This document shows, piece after piece, positions 10,401 through 22,687 of a stretch of DNA of 34,643 bases. Position numbers and translations under genes: made by a program. Under the pieces are notes generated by a model. That model saw only the letters and a program-made list of their open reading frames with translations. It was not told the DNA's origin and did not search any database. Source of the stretch: Entrophospora sp. SA101 (taxonomy: Eukaryota > Glomeromycota > Glomeromycetes > Entrophosporales > Entrophosporaceae); assembly GCA_958430865.1 (NCBI GenBank), contig CAUDNR010004343.1, positions 8,773-43,415 on the forward strand, in the 5' to 3' direction. Within the stretch, counting starts at the first letter, position 1. Each line of letters starts with the position of its first letter.

Positions 10401-12695
10401 AATAGTATTTATTATTTTTTAAGGCTGGCTTATTATAATCCAAATCATTATCATTGAATAAGATTTTCTTGATCAAAGAATTATTATGACCTCTAATCAA
10501 ATTAGCCATGATATCATGACGAATATCATTCAGCCTCCATAAACTTGGTGATTTTTTGAAACATCTATAAGCAAGTTTTTCAGTATTATAGAATATATCT
10601 TCAAATCTTTGATGATTCTTTGGGCCAATGCATAGATTTCTATGAGTATAAAGAAACTCAAGTGCTTCGCAAGCATCTTTTATTGTGTTTGGATTGTTTG
10701 GATAATAAATAAGATGCTGACTAGTATTGGTCGGTGAGTTGAGTGAACATAACGAGATTTTCAAAGAAAATTTATTTTTGCCAATTGAAATTGATTCCAT
10801 GTCAAATCCTCCAAGTGATGTCCAAATATATTTCAATACTCTTTTTTTTGTTTCCTTTGCTTTTGTGATTTTTATTTGCCAAACCTGAATTGTCGTTCTT
10901 CCGATGATAAGTTGAGTTGTTCTCTCGTCATTTAGAAATACAGAAATTCTCTTGTATTTTTTCTTGTTATTCCAAGGTTCTGTATTGTTAATTATTAAAA
11001 CACCTTTATTCTCTTTTATATTGCTAAAACTTTTATTAAAATTATAAATCATATGATAATCTTCATTGTCATTATTGTTGTTGATTTGAAGCTGCGTCAT
11101 ATCATCAAAATAAGTTTGTAACATTTCATTACTTTTCAAGATGTGAGATACATCAGGATGATCCAACAAGGAAAACAAATTACCATTGTCATCTAAAGAA
11201 TAAATTCTGCCAAAACTAGAAGTGAAAAAATTTTTATCATTTGCGTTCGTTAAACACGTTAAACTCGAATCCTTATCAGTATCAAATGTTTGGTAAAAGT
11301 TATTGGTACCAAAAATATCCCAAATTATAATCGTAGTAATAAATTTTGTTTTATCTTTGCCATCTTCATAATTTTGTGCAACAACAAATAATTTAGTGTC
11401 ATCGTCAATAAATGTTATAAACAAAATTCTGAAAATTTGTGGGAAAAGTTTTGTAGCAATTTCTAACCCATTTTCGGCCAAATATAAAGTGATAACATTT
11501 GAATTAGAACAATGTGCAATCATATTCTCATATTTTGATAAAGAGAATATTGATTCGTTTCCTAATAGATAATTGGACCAAAGTCTTGAATCGGTGGTGG
11601 TGGAGGTGGAGAAAGCAGCAGCAGTGTTTGATGACAAAAGTGCTGATGCTTTGGTGATTGGAACACGTTTTTGTAACGATATTTCTAGGTCTCCAGTATG
11701 CAAATTATAAACATCAACTTTTTGAGCTCGATAATCTTCCGAGAAAAAATAGTTCTTATCAACACAACTTTCCACATACTTTGTACAAGGTTCATCTTGA
11801 AATAATTTTTTAATATTGAGATGAACAGTTGGAGGAAATAAAAATTCTTTACGTGATTTGTAATCGACATCGTACAAGTTCATGATGCACTTTGGAATTT
11901 TATATTGGAGTTGTGGATAAATAATTGATTTATATATCCCCGAGGAATTCATCAATATCAACTCTAATTCAAGATTTGAATCTGAGTCTTTATTTGGACG
12001 AGACGAATGTGGCGAAGCAACATTATCTAAAAATCTTACAATGCCACCGATATTGTCAATAGTTGTTTGGATTTGTTTTTTATAGACAGCAGAAAATACC
12101 CAAGTTCTCGGCCTAATCAAGTCTCCAAAATCATTTCCGTTACCTTTTTCATAATCATTTGTGACGGATGAAGAGTAGAATTCGGTGGTGGATGACTTCA
12201 TGACTTCGTCTTCGAAACACGATAGAGCAATTAATACATCGTCATTACTATCGCCGAGTTTTACGTTATTTGAGACTGTTAAAGACCACCATAGGTTCTG
12301 TTGCAATTTTAATTCTTTTTGAATATTATTATTGATCGGAAAAGTCTTTGTAATATTTTCTGTCTTGTAATATTCCAACTCGAACGTATCTGTGATTGTG
12401 TGTAATAAATACAATTATATTAATGAAAATATCTAATGATTCTGAAATCTTAATCATCAATTTTTTTACCAGAATTAAATCTTGCAACGAATTCACCGTC
12501 ATGACTTGCCGCAATGTATTGGCAATCTGGATGATTGTCGACATAAGGATATTTTTTATTTTTTGGATGCCTTCGTTGTGATAAACCATTATAAATAGAA
12601 CTTTGTCGCGAATAAATTGATTCATTATCTGCTACATGTTTAAAATTTTGAGTGTGCAGCTTCAATTCATCCTTTTCGTCTTCAATCGATCCCAT
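7416..12695 (-). CDS. Large six-transmembrane ion-channel-like protein (TRP/Ion_trans type, Glomeromycotina family)
   Basis: Nine exons on the minus strand: 12695-12470, 12389-10323, 10218-10090, 9998-9809, 9708-8919, 8833-8709, 8624-8368, 8254-8200, 8124-7416; 4548 nt, 1515 aa, in phase throughout. Residues 1-about 900 are soluble and resemble a degenerate WD/beta-propeller region. Six hydrophobic helices follow: about 979-998, 1025-1046, 1058-1080, 1116-1142 (ending LLLLRFF, like S4), 1147-1176 (WPFLVFMLIVVFGFGHAM, S5) and 1257-1279 (VLLVIVMQNLLIAFM, S6). The S5-S6 linker contains FFKSVEVVYFWPTGRW, probably the pore loop. The tail is acidic, Asp-rich, and ends in a short coiled coil. The S5/S6 pattern is that of TRP-like channels; the ion and trigger are unknown. 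Frames starting at 8177 and 8590 are intronic extensions, not separate genes. The start at 12695 is the first ATG in phase. Confidence 0.85.
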
Positions 12696-14040
12696 ATTGA
12701 TCAATAGGTTAAAAGTTTTCTCCGCTAACAAAAAAGGGGGAAAAAATAATAATAATACAAATCAATTGTATTTATATCTAAAAAAATAACACGACTGATC
12801 CTATTTTAATTCCTTGTTTTGAAATTTTTACAAATAAAATTATAATTTTAACAAATCGAGAAAAAAACGTTTAACAACAATTAATTATATTAATATGCAG
12901 GTTATCATTGTGTGTTAGAAAATAAATTACTCTGATATAAATTTGGATTTCATTTAAGCCATCTCTGCATTTAAGGAGTTTAGAATGAAAAAACAATTTT
13001 CAAAATATTTATTTATGCACTTGGACAGATCGTCTACCGAAATCCTCAAAATGGTAATCACTTTGGCCATTTGATAGATGATCCCGGCTAAAGAATGCCA
13101 GCCATGGAATTAAGGTTTCGTTCTATGTCATACAAAATTTGTTTTCATGAATGATTTTTTTAAATTGTATGAAGTAGTAACAATATTAATTTTTACAATG
13201 CCTTTTTTCCTTTTATATAATAAAAAATTATTACTAATATTTAATTTTCCCAGACGAAATTTCTGACTATAATAATATTAATATCATTTCTGATGGTGAT
13301 ATAAATGGCTTCATTATTACCACATTGATAAACGAATACTTTACATAATTTGCATTCGACATAAAATAAAAAGTCATTTTGCTCAAGAAGATTTGTTTCC
13401 AAGATCACAAAAAAGCAGAAAAATTAGGACTTGTCAACTTGCGAAGAAAAATTGAATAATAAATTTATGAATCAAGGTGATGTTGTAATCAAGTTATGTG
13501 GCATATAAGCTTTGAAATAACAAGGCCGTGCCAAGTTTTTATTGCAATAGATGTAATGTGATGTGATTTTATTCATATTGCCACGACGACAACACTACCA
13601 TTTAATACTACTCTTCAACTACCTAAGAGTAGATTCTTGTATCTGTTGTGCGTGACAAATGTGAAATTAAATTAACCAATCAAAAGGAATTTCGCATCCA
13701 AGTACCTTCTCAATATTCACACATCTATTCGAAACTAACTTGATTCCACTCGGAACTAAATTTTCTTTCTTCCAGAAATCCTTCCATTTACATGACAATC
13801 AATTTAATTAACTGTTTCAAAAGTGTTAACGTCAATATAAAATAAAACAATGATCTACAAGTTTTTTCAATACAGGATCAGCACGTAAATTTTGTGAAAA
13901 AAGTTTCCATAGCAGGTCTCTGTTTTTTTTATTTTCCATTAATCGTCATATAAACTTTGTGGAAGTAGAAATGGGACTACAGAATTTGCAGCAGTACAAA
14001 AATTTAAAATTAGAAAGATGTAAAACTAATGAAATCAGTA
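12696..14040. other. Spacer upstream of the channel gene; nothing recognised
   Basis: A+T-rich sequence that should contain the promoter of the minus-strand channel gene near 12700-12900. I see no intact reading frame, RNA gene or clear repeat. It ends at the flank of a hAT-like MITE. Confidence 0.5.
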
Positions 14041-14461
14041 GGGCTGTTAATGGTCCAGACTGTAGATAGGATTTCTACCCGAATGAGGTTTATTCGAATT
14101 ATTTGTTTTATTCGTTATGAATTTGCGTATTCAAATTGTATGAAAGTTCATTCGAATAAAACAAATAAAATGAGTCATTTGAAGAAACGAATAATTCAAA
14201 GTGTATCACGAATAATCCGAATAGAAATTCTAACTGTTTGTCATTCATAGGGACAATGAATAAATTTTGAATCAATATATATGTAAAACTGTTATATTCT
14301 TTTTGAAGTATATTAAATATTTGTGTCAATAAATAATATTTTAACAAATCAAATTGAAATAAATGTTTTTATGATTAAAAAAATCCAACGGTCTTTGATA
14401 CCTAAAGAACAAGCCGACTCGGTCTGTGGTCCATTCAGTCTGGACGGGCCATTAACATCCC
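14041..14461. mobile_element. Non-autonomous hAT-like MITE, 421 bp
   Basis: The ends are inverted repeats: GGGCTGTTAATGGTCCAGAC at the left and, read inward from the right, GGGATGTTAATGGCCCGTCC then AGACTG; they match apart from one substitution and a 4-bp gap. The flanking octamers AATCAGTA (14033-14040) and TATCGGTA (14462-14469) agree at 6 of 8 positions, suggesting a worn 8-bp target duplication as made by hAT elements. Inside is a further inverted pair, TTATTTGTTTTATTCG near 14098-14114 and its complement near 14153-14168. It encodes no transposase. Confidence 0.7.
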
Positions 14462-14619
14462 TATCGGTACTACTAATTCAACTAAGCCAAAATGAATTTA
14501 ATAGAAGTAACGTAAAATAGCATTCAAACAATGGAAAATTGGTAATTATTTCATTAATGAGAAATGTTTATATTTATCCTGACAAATTGAGAATAATAAA
14601 AATTAGTAATTAGTGATAA

Positions 14620-15920
14620 AACTTCTACTTTAAAACTCCTTTCGTTAGGAAAACTAAATCAAAATATGGGAGCTACAAAAATATCCTATAGCTGGTTTTG
14701 AATTTTTAGGTAGTATAGCTTCTGTGATAAAACAATCACTATTAGAAGAATTAGATTTTCACTCTAATGATTGATTGATGAAATTAATAATAATACACCA
14801 ATTATGAGATATTTGAGCATGATTAACCTAGACTCAACTGATAGAGGAAATATTTACAGCATATCATATCATTTTGTAACTCAAATAAGATATCCCATAA
14901 CAATATAATTCATTTGGAAGTGGTGTTGCAGCAAGGTTCAAAAAAATCAATCCATTCATGCATGTCATCAAATCATTGTGTATCACATAGACTTTATTTA
15001 GCAGGAAAAGATGCTTCTGATAAAGTAACATTTCCAAAAATATGAAAAAACATCACATAATTTATATGGATGTTCTTCTAGATCTTCTAGATCACATAAT
15101 AGACAAGATATTTTAAAATTAATGCGGGCAATTGATCATTTTCTAAATTATTTAAATACTTTGCTTATGATTTTTTTTTATATTATTGATTAGTTATTGT
15201 GTAAACATTAGGAAATCAATCATTGAATTCATGTGACATTTGATGGTTATCATTTCGAATGCTGCAAATAAATTTATATCAAATTATGAACTCTGTACTT
15301 GGTGCTATAAATGATGATATGGCAAATGTTGATAAGCAAACAGGATTTTTATTGAATCAATTAGATCAAAATATACATGTTGTCAAAACTTTGACTCAAT
15401 TCTCAATTTAATTGTATCTGACTCAATTATTTATATGTCTTTCATATGACTTAATTAATTGCATCAAAAAGTCACCTGATCAACCTATTTCTACCACATG
15501 TATAGATCAGAATTTATTTCTGCAACAATATCTCTTGCTAATTTAAAAAAATTAATCTACATGTTTCAATTAGAATATTAAAATTTAAATTAGACCTTGA
15601 CAACACAATCAAGATACAACCTCTGAACTTATAGGTTATGAAGATGTTCTACCAAATTATTGTGTAAATATTTAGATAAACATAATCAGTTAATACCTTA
15701 TTTTTCAAAGAATTCTCATTGGCAATAATAGAGTCAATCCCACAAACATGCAGAATTGGACTTTATTCAATTGTGGAAACAAAGTTTAGATAACAATAAA
15801 ATTTTTTCTTTTAATTATCATTTATTCTTAAAATAGCACTAGTTATGCCTCAAGCAGAAAGAATATTGATACTTTCAATGAATATGATTAAATGGAAGAT
15901 TATGGTTTTAAAAAAGCATA
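14620..15920 (+). pseudogene. Decayed hAT-superfamily transposase (ZMYM/ZNF862-like)
   Basis: Pieces in shifting frames line up in the order of a hAT-like transposase. GVAARFKKINPFM lies near 14922-14959, followed by HCVSHRLYLAGKDASDKV at about 14973-15030. At 15226-15411 a longer frame has NSCDI, a TGA at 15241, WLSF, then NSVLGAINDDMANVDKQTGF. FSLAIIESIPQ is at about 15712 and, near 15835, a C-terminal dimerisation-like ALVMPQAERILILSMNMIK. The TGA falls exactly where the conserved RWLS arginine should be, so it is probably a CGA to TGA change. Many other stops and frameshifts are present. It cannot make a functional enzyme. It lies between one MITE with hAT-like ends and another, but that does not prove it mobilised them. 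Confidence 0.75.
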
Positions 15921-15927
15921 TTTGGGG

Positions 15928-16216
15928 AGGACCCTGGACAATTATAATTGAGGTCATAGGTACTATGCTGTAAAACTTTACACAATATCTATCATGTGAT
16001 TTACCAAAGCAAATACCCTCAAGACCATACTAAAAAAAGTTTCTTTATAGAGATAAATCTTTTGACACCCAAATTCCATAATGCTGATGGCCAGAACTTG
16101 AGATAAAGCCCTGTTATACAGAGGAAAAATGTCCAAATGTTGTTCAATATGATTCAAAAAAATTTCCGCATCAAAACATAGTACCTATGACCTTGATTAT
16201 AATTGCCTGGAGTCCT
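15928..16216. mobile_element. MITE, 289 bp, with 40-bp terminal inverted repeats
   Basis: Left arm 15928-15967 and right arm 16177-16216 are inverted copies matching at 34 of 40 positions; both contain CAATTATAAT and GGTCATAGGTACTATG. All six differences are transitions. The flanks ATTTGGGG (15920-15927) and ATTGGGGG (16217-16224) agree at 7 of 8 positions, pointing to an 8-bp target duplication and so to a hAT-like mover. No coding capacity is visible. Confidence 0.8.
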
Positions 16217-16218
16217 AT

Positions 16219-16417
16219 TGGGGGCTTTTCAATAGCAATTGCATTAATGTGGTTACACGTCAAAATCAGACGATCAACACATGGATTTTTAACTGTTTTG
16301 ATATGTGTAACCTCCTCCTAAATGATGTTTTGAAAACAATAGTAAATTACTTGAAATGTAAACTTTTTATCAAAACATTATTTTCACAACATAGTCCGTT
16401 TCTATTGAAAAGCCCCA
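16219..16417. mobile_element. Second MITE, about 199 bp, abutting the first
   Basis: The left end reads GGGGCTTTTCAATAGCAA (from 16221) and the right end CTATTGAAAAGCCCC (16402-16416), an essentially perfect 15-bp inverted repeat. A second inner inverted pair, GGTTACACGTCAAAA and TTTTGATATGTGTAACC, lets most of the element fold back. TAT occurs on both outer sides (16216-16218, 16418-16420), but the left flank is confused by the neighbouring MITE, so the target duplication is uncertain. Confidence 0.75.
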
Positions 16418-17277
16418 TATGATCAGTGGAGAAATAAGAAAACAAGAAGGGTATATATAAGTTTTAAAAAAACCATTATATTAAGTTTATTGTGCTTTAT
16501 AATGTAATTAAATTATTAAAATAAAAACAAAAACGGTTTTATTATGTATACGTTGGAAAATGATCTGTAAGAATTCTAATTCCGCCCAAGTCGAATTAGC
16601 CAAAATTACTCGTGATGACGTTAATATAGTAATAAATCTAACAAATGCCATCCAATCATTGTATGTAAATCCTTTCCATAGTAATTAAAAAAGTCCCTTA
16701 AAATAAACACATGAAAAGATGAAATTTTCCTAATTAGTAAAAGATATCAAGGGATTTTTTAAAATTGTGTTTTTTGATTTTTTTTTTGATTTTATATTTT
16801 TATTTCATCATTAAAATATAGTAAAATTGTTCACATTATTATATCACTGTACTTATTTATCATTATTCATTATCCATTATATTTAATAGAAAATAATTTC
16901 AAAAAAAATTCTTTCCTGAATTTAGTATTAGAATAGAAACTACAATCTGAATTTGGCATTGATATAGAAGAATTCCTCAGATATAGAGATACTGGTTAAA
17001 CAAAAATAGCATCATCATCTGTATGTAACATCATCACATTTACACTTGACATTTTCTAATCATAATACAAAAAATATTCAACCAACCACCAATCGAATTT
17101 ATTTATTTTTTTATAAATTTTTTATCTTTTTAAATAATTTCCCATGACCAAAAAAAGTTCTTTTCTGATATATAAATAATATAAATACAAATATAAATAT
17201 AAAATATAAAATATAATAGAAAATATATAATACAATAGTTAATATTATAATATATAAAATCATAATATTTCTCATAG
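16418..17277. other. Spacer with one short unrecognised frame, upstream of the bHLH gene
   Basis: At 16560-16688 (+) a 42-codon ATG frame contains NSNSAQVELAKITRDDVNIV and has protein-like composition; I do not recognise it and see no partner exon. The rest (16690-17277) is very A+T-rich, with long T runs and TATA-like stretches near 17160-17270, and should contain the promoter of the bHLH gene. Confidence 0.4.
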
Positions 17278-18576
17278 ATGAAACGAATAAATATGCTTCA
17301 ATTTAATGGAAATTTTATGAGACCAATAGAATCATCTCATACTCCGCTTGTTGCTGCTACTACTATTACTACAGGTAGGTTCCTATATATAGTATGATTT
17401 ATAGAGAAAAAATAAAACACGAGAAATTTGCGTGTCTAAAGTAGGAAATTTTGAACGTGTTTGATAAAATAGAGGGAAATAGAAAAAATTTTTATATTTA
17501 ATTAATTAATGTATGTATGTATGACAATCAATCAATCAACACCTTGCCTTCTTTATCAATCAGGACCTTCTTCTGATAATCCACCACAATCATCGACATC
17601 AACATCAACATCAACATCAACAACATCGACTCATCATCACCATCAACATCAAATTTTTTCACCAACAACAACTCCCTCATCACCACCCCCACCACCATCA
17701 TCAATTGCTGCCACTCCTTGCTTTGATTATCTCCCTATTCATCCTCTTCCTCTCACCCACCCTGATAATATCAATACCAATGCTCCCACAAATGTTACAA
17801 CAATTACACATGATGAATTGGATATCCCAGAATTTAAACAATATGATAAAGAAAAATATGAAAGTGCTAAATCTGGTAATAATCGTAGGAGACGAAAATC
17901 AACGCGTGAAGAGTGTGATACTTCTTCTTCTCTGGATGGTTATGAAGAAGAGTATGCTAACGCTAATGGTAATAATGGTAATAGGTATGTATGATTTCTA
18001 TTGTTATGTGTAAGGTTGACCGGTCGTTAATATTATTTGATTTGCCATATCAATCTAACATGCACAACATAGTTCATTATCACATGCTGAAGTTCGTCGT
18101 CGAATGCATATTCAATCCGAACAGAAAAGACGCGCAGAGATCAAAGATGGGTTTGAAGATCTTAGACGGCAATTACCCATCTCTAATCACAGTCGTAAAA
18201 TGAGTAAAGCAATGTTACTTCAAAAAAGTAAATTTAATCAAAATTTTATGTTAAATTTGGATTTGGATTTATTATTAAAAATATTATTTAATTTTTTTTA
18301 TATTTCTTTAGCTGTTTCACATATTAAGAATATGAAATCTAAAGAATGTTACCTCATAGAAGAAATCAACCGTCTTAATCAATACATTAGTTATCTGGCT
18401 TCAGAGCTTGATCGAGAAAAAAGGTTTACATTTTGTAGATTATTTATGAGAGTTTGCATTATTTTTTACACATTTAGCAATTATCCACATTAATATTTAT
18501 AATTATCATGTATAGAATGAATGTTATACATCAACAAAAAGAAACACTTGATAAGCTTTATCAGATTGGATTATAA
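17278..18576 (+). CDS. bHLH-leucine zipper transcription factor, Mlx/Max-like
   Basis: Five exons: 17278-17374, 17564-17984, 18073-18227, 18312-18423, 18516-18576; 846 nt, 281 aa, all GT-AG and in phase. The first about 170 residues are low-complexity: Thr/Ser repeats coded by an ACATCA tandem run, a His/Gln patch, a Pro run, then an acidic stretch. The bHLH starts near residue 178. The basic region, VRRRMHIQSEQKRRAEIKDG, carries His185, Glu189 and Arg193, the class B set that contacts CACGTG E-boxes. Helix 2, KMSKAMLLQKTVSHIKNM, and the following zipper-like helix (about 233-275) resemble Mlx more than other bHLH groups. It should act in the nucleus as a dimer. Target genes and partner are unknown. 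ATG 17278 is the first start in phase with a good donor. Confidence 0.85.
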
Positions 18577-19238
18577 ATCAACCTAATAATCACCTAATCA
18601 TTTACTTAATCGATTAACTAATAATCACTTAATCAATCAATAAATTAATCATCTCATAATCAATCATTAATTTCTTTTCTTTAAATTTTTCCTAATTGTG
18701 AATATAAATTATATATATATATATATTTTCTTTCAAATTCTATTAATTTGATTGATTTTTTTTTAAAAATAATTTAAATATTTTCAAAAACAAAAAGTAA
18801 GTATTTCTTTTTTAATTTCACAAAAATATATTATATATGTCGTTTTGGTTTAGATTCAAAATAATATATACACATAATAATATATTAACATATAAATCCA
18901 ATTAAGATTTTTTTCATATATAGAGATTCCAATTCATTTTTTTTTAAAAATTGTTTACTATAACAAATTTATAAGTTATACATAAGTTAAATACCTAATC
19001 ACAACTACAAACATCATCTACACTAATAAAAAACAAAACCTACATGTAAAAAATTTGCATAATGAATTTTATAATAAATATATTACTAATAACAAATCTT
19101 ATGATTTTTATTTATTGATTTATTTATTTATTTATTTATAAAAATATTTTTAACTATTCACGTATCATATAAATAAATCAAGAAAAAGGTTATATATATA
19201 TTTTTTTTTTTTTAAGATCATGCTTTAATATTTTTATA
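18577..19238. other. Convergent spacer between the bHLH gene and NDUFS6
   Basis: Both neighbours end into this 662-bp stretch, so it should hold two 3' untranslated regions. It is almost all A+T, with (TA)n and (TTTA)n runs (18712-18727, about 19111-19140) and a T16 run near 19200-19213. I see no gene in it. Confidence 0.6.
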
Positions 19239-20131
19239 TTAATGATGATGAAGATGTTTTTGTTCAAACCTTATTCCACCTATAATGTTAAATAAATAAA
19301 TAAATGAATAAACAAATATGTATCCACCCCACGCAAATAATATTACTTAATCATAACTTACAATAACCACATGCATGAGACCCTGGTTGATCCTATTTAT
19401 ATTAAGGGAATTAGTAATCATTATTTATTATCTTCAATTTTATTTATTTATTCAATTAACTTACCAAATTTATGTAAACTTGCGGATGACCTAAATTTCC
19501 ATCGCCTAGTCAAAATAAGAATAAATATAATCATCAAATTGGCTACATTATTGATAATAAATGATATTTATAATGATATTAATAATATATATAATCCAAA
19601 TTACCTCCATGACAAACAGCAATTCTTCCTTCTACATAATGAATTGGTTCTTCTCCAATTAATTCAATTGCTGATAACGGTCTTGGCTTTATAAAATATC
19701 ATAAAGATAATAACGATAATTAGAATAAAAATTTATTTGTTTATTTGAACATTTCTAAAATAATTTAGCTAGTATTTCATTACTTGTGCATCAAGATCAG
19801 TTTGTTCAAAACGAGGTCCAACTAAAGCATCTTTTCTAGGTCTTTGACTTTTTGACCAAGTGACATCTCGATTAACTGACTGTTTATAAATTTCAGTAAT
19901 TTTTTTACTCTCTTCTAAATTATTATTATTAGCAACAACAGAAGAACCATTATTATTATTGTCTTTATCTACTACTTTTTTCGTTATTGTAGTTGATGAA
20001 AATTTATATTTTTGTATGATTGAAAAAGAATATCTAATTGTTGGAGAATTTCTTTGCAATAAAATTCCACGATTTAGTAATGAATTGTAGGAAGAAAGTG
20101 AAGAAGAGGTAAAATACCGTAGGCGAACCAT
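19239..20131 (-). CDS. NDUFS6: Mitochondrial complex I subunit NDUFS6 (13 kDa, zinc-binding)
   Basis: Five exons on the minus strand: 20131-19784, 19686-19605, 19505-19465, 19392-19362, 19279-19239; 543 nt, 180 aa. Three exons are only 31-41 nt, yet every junction is GT-AG and in phase. The N-terminus is Arg/Ser-rich without acidic residues, as in a mitochondrial targeting peptide, then comes an Asn-rich linker. The mature domain has WSKSQRPRKDALVGPRFEQT and the zf-CHCC zinc site: Cys141 (AVCHGG), His150 (GNLGHPQVYINL), Cys165 and Cys168 (HACGYCGIRFE). The family holds a zinc ion late in assembly of the NADH dehydrogenase matrix arm. The protein ends in a His-rich tail. It is divergent from the HAUS3-like gene, 164 bp away. 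Confidence 0.93.
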
Positions 20132-20295
20132 TTCTTTTTTATTTTTATCCCAAAAATTTTTTTTGATTTTTATTTAGTGACACTAAAATTTTCCGTACTA
20201 ACCAAATTAGTAAAACACATGATGATTTATCCTTTTTTGAAAAAAATCTTTCGCGTTTTTTTTTTGAGAGCTTTTTCAAAAATCCAATAAAAAAT
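20132..20295. promoter_or_regulatory. Shared bidirectional promoter region
   Basis: The start codons of NDUFS6 (minus) and the HAUS3-like gene (plus) are separated by 164 bp, so both promoters must lie here or overlap the 5' ends. The stretch has T and A runs (20150-20162, 20256-20264). I see no specific factor site. Confidence 0.5.
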
Positions 20296-22647
20296 ATGGA
20301 TAATGATAAATTTAAATTGGCAGTAAAACTTATATCTTTTCTGGAACAAATAGGCTATCCTAATGCTTCTTCACTACTACCAGAACAAATATTATGGGCA
20401 TTTGATCAAAGTGAGGCATATTCTTTATTTGAATGGTTATGTGAAAATATCGATGTGGAACAAAATGTTATTTATAATGAACTAAGAACCATGTAAATTT
20501 TCAATTTTTATTTTGTAAAAATTAATTGATCAATTATTTATTATCTTAATTCGTTTTCTTTAGAAATCAACAAAATTTAGAAAAATTGCGGTATATTATT
20601 ACATATTACACAAATAAATCAATATACTTAATATACTTTGTCATAAATTTTAATATAATCGATTATATAATCATATAGAAAAGAAAATGAGAACATCGAA
20701 AATGATATTAATAATATGAAAAAAACTCATGAACGTGTAACAATACAAAAAGAACAACTTGGGTATATATATATATGTTTTAATAAAAATTATTTTATTC
20801 TAATTAGATTAAAATAATACATAGTAAAACATTAGAAGATCTTGAAAAAGAATTAGTAGAATTGAATAAGATAAATGATGAATTATATATAGAAAATAAA
20901 AAAGTTGATGAAATGATTGAAAAGGAATCTGTAAAGGTTTGTTGGTGTTAGATTATTTTAACTTTTTATAGAAAATCATTAGTGATCAAGTCAAAGATAA
21001 TTCATTAATAGTTTATAAATAATAACAATCATTAAATAGTTGGATGTAAATACTGTAAATATGATTGATTCAGCAAAAGATATAATATCAGAAAGACCAG
21101 GGAAATCAAATAAAGGCAAATACATTGGTTCATATATATATATATATATATATATAATATAATTATTACTTTATTATATTCACGTTATTAATATTATTAT
21201 TATTACAGAAAAACAGCATATTAAAAAATTTTTATATCAATGTGAAGATGAATTAAAAGAAATAATTGATGCAGATCAAACATTATCGCAAGAACTTGAA
21301 CAAATCCGTCGATCGATCTTTTCACTGGTAATTATTATTTATCATTCATTAGAAAAAAATTATACCGTATAATATTAAACTATGAATGATTTATGTATGT
21401 ATAGAATGTAGGCACAACAACACCTGATAATAATGATAACTATTATCTAACAGATGAAATCAATCATCTCAGAAATTCGTAAGTTTAATAATTTTTTCAT
21501 TCTAAATTAATATAAATAATTATTAATTTATTATTTGATAATATTTAATAGAATTGTTAAAGAAGAGCATAAAAATTATGTAGCAATTGCAGAATTTGAA
21601 TACATGAAGAAATATTTACAAGCGTTAGAGAGTGAATATATGAATTTAAATTCTTTACAATTTGATCCAAACATTTTAGAGTAAGAGTAGCGATTTTTTC
21701 TTTTAAAAAAGAATCACACACACATATATATATTCTTTACAAATATAAACCCTATTAAATTTAGTTCTGTTATCGAAGAAAATGCAAATAAAAAAATAAT
21801 GATCGAACAACAATATAAAAAATTACTTTATTCAGAGATAGAAGAAAAGCTAAACATTCTTGCCAAAAAAGAAATAGAAGAACCTATATTAAAAGCTGGT
21901 TATAAAAATCAATCGGATAATCAATGTTTATTGATAGAAAAATTAAATTGGGTTTGTTGTTAATTTCTTTTGTGAAGAAGAAAAAAGTTATTAATAACAT
22001 CTATTAAATTATATATATCGATGATTATGTTTTAGGTGATTGATCAATTATTATCGCAATATTCGATTTCACATTTTGTAACTGAAGCTTTTAATATCGA
22101 ATTGAAAAATCAAAATGAAATTTACAATTCATTTTCTCGAATAAAAAATGAATTAGAAAATAGAGCTATTAATCATGAAAAAAGAATGGCAAGTATTATT
22201 ATTTATTCATGTTGTTGTTATTATCCTAATTATATTATTATCATTATTATGGTTATGATTTTTTTTACAAAAAATAATAATTATTAAATAATTCACTCGT
22301 TCATATATTAGTCACTTATGTCAGCATCAGATTTTATAGAGCCTAGATTAGAAAAAAGAATATTAGAAAGCAATGATACTATGTTAATGTCAATTAAAAA
22401 ATTGGTAAACCTAGGTGATGATGATGATCCAGGTATATTGTTTTCAAACATAGATCATATATATAATATAATAATTAACTTACTTTTTTCAAATTAAAAA
22501 TCCAAATTAAAGATAATCAAACAACCTTAATTAATAATTTGAAAGAAAAAATCGTAAAGATTGAAGATATTAGAAACGATGAATTCCTTAGAATTGAAGA
22601 AGAATCAAAGGCACAACAAAATTTAGTGAAATCTTGGTTAATATATT

Positions 22648-22687
<40 letters not shown>

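Noticed and set aside
22649..22682. (TA)n run that could be a structural element
   Set aside because: Simple intronic microsatellite within the HAUS3-like gene, like others in this window.
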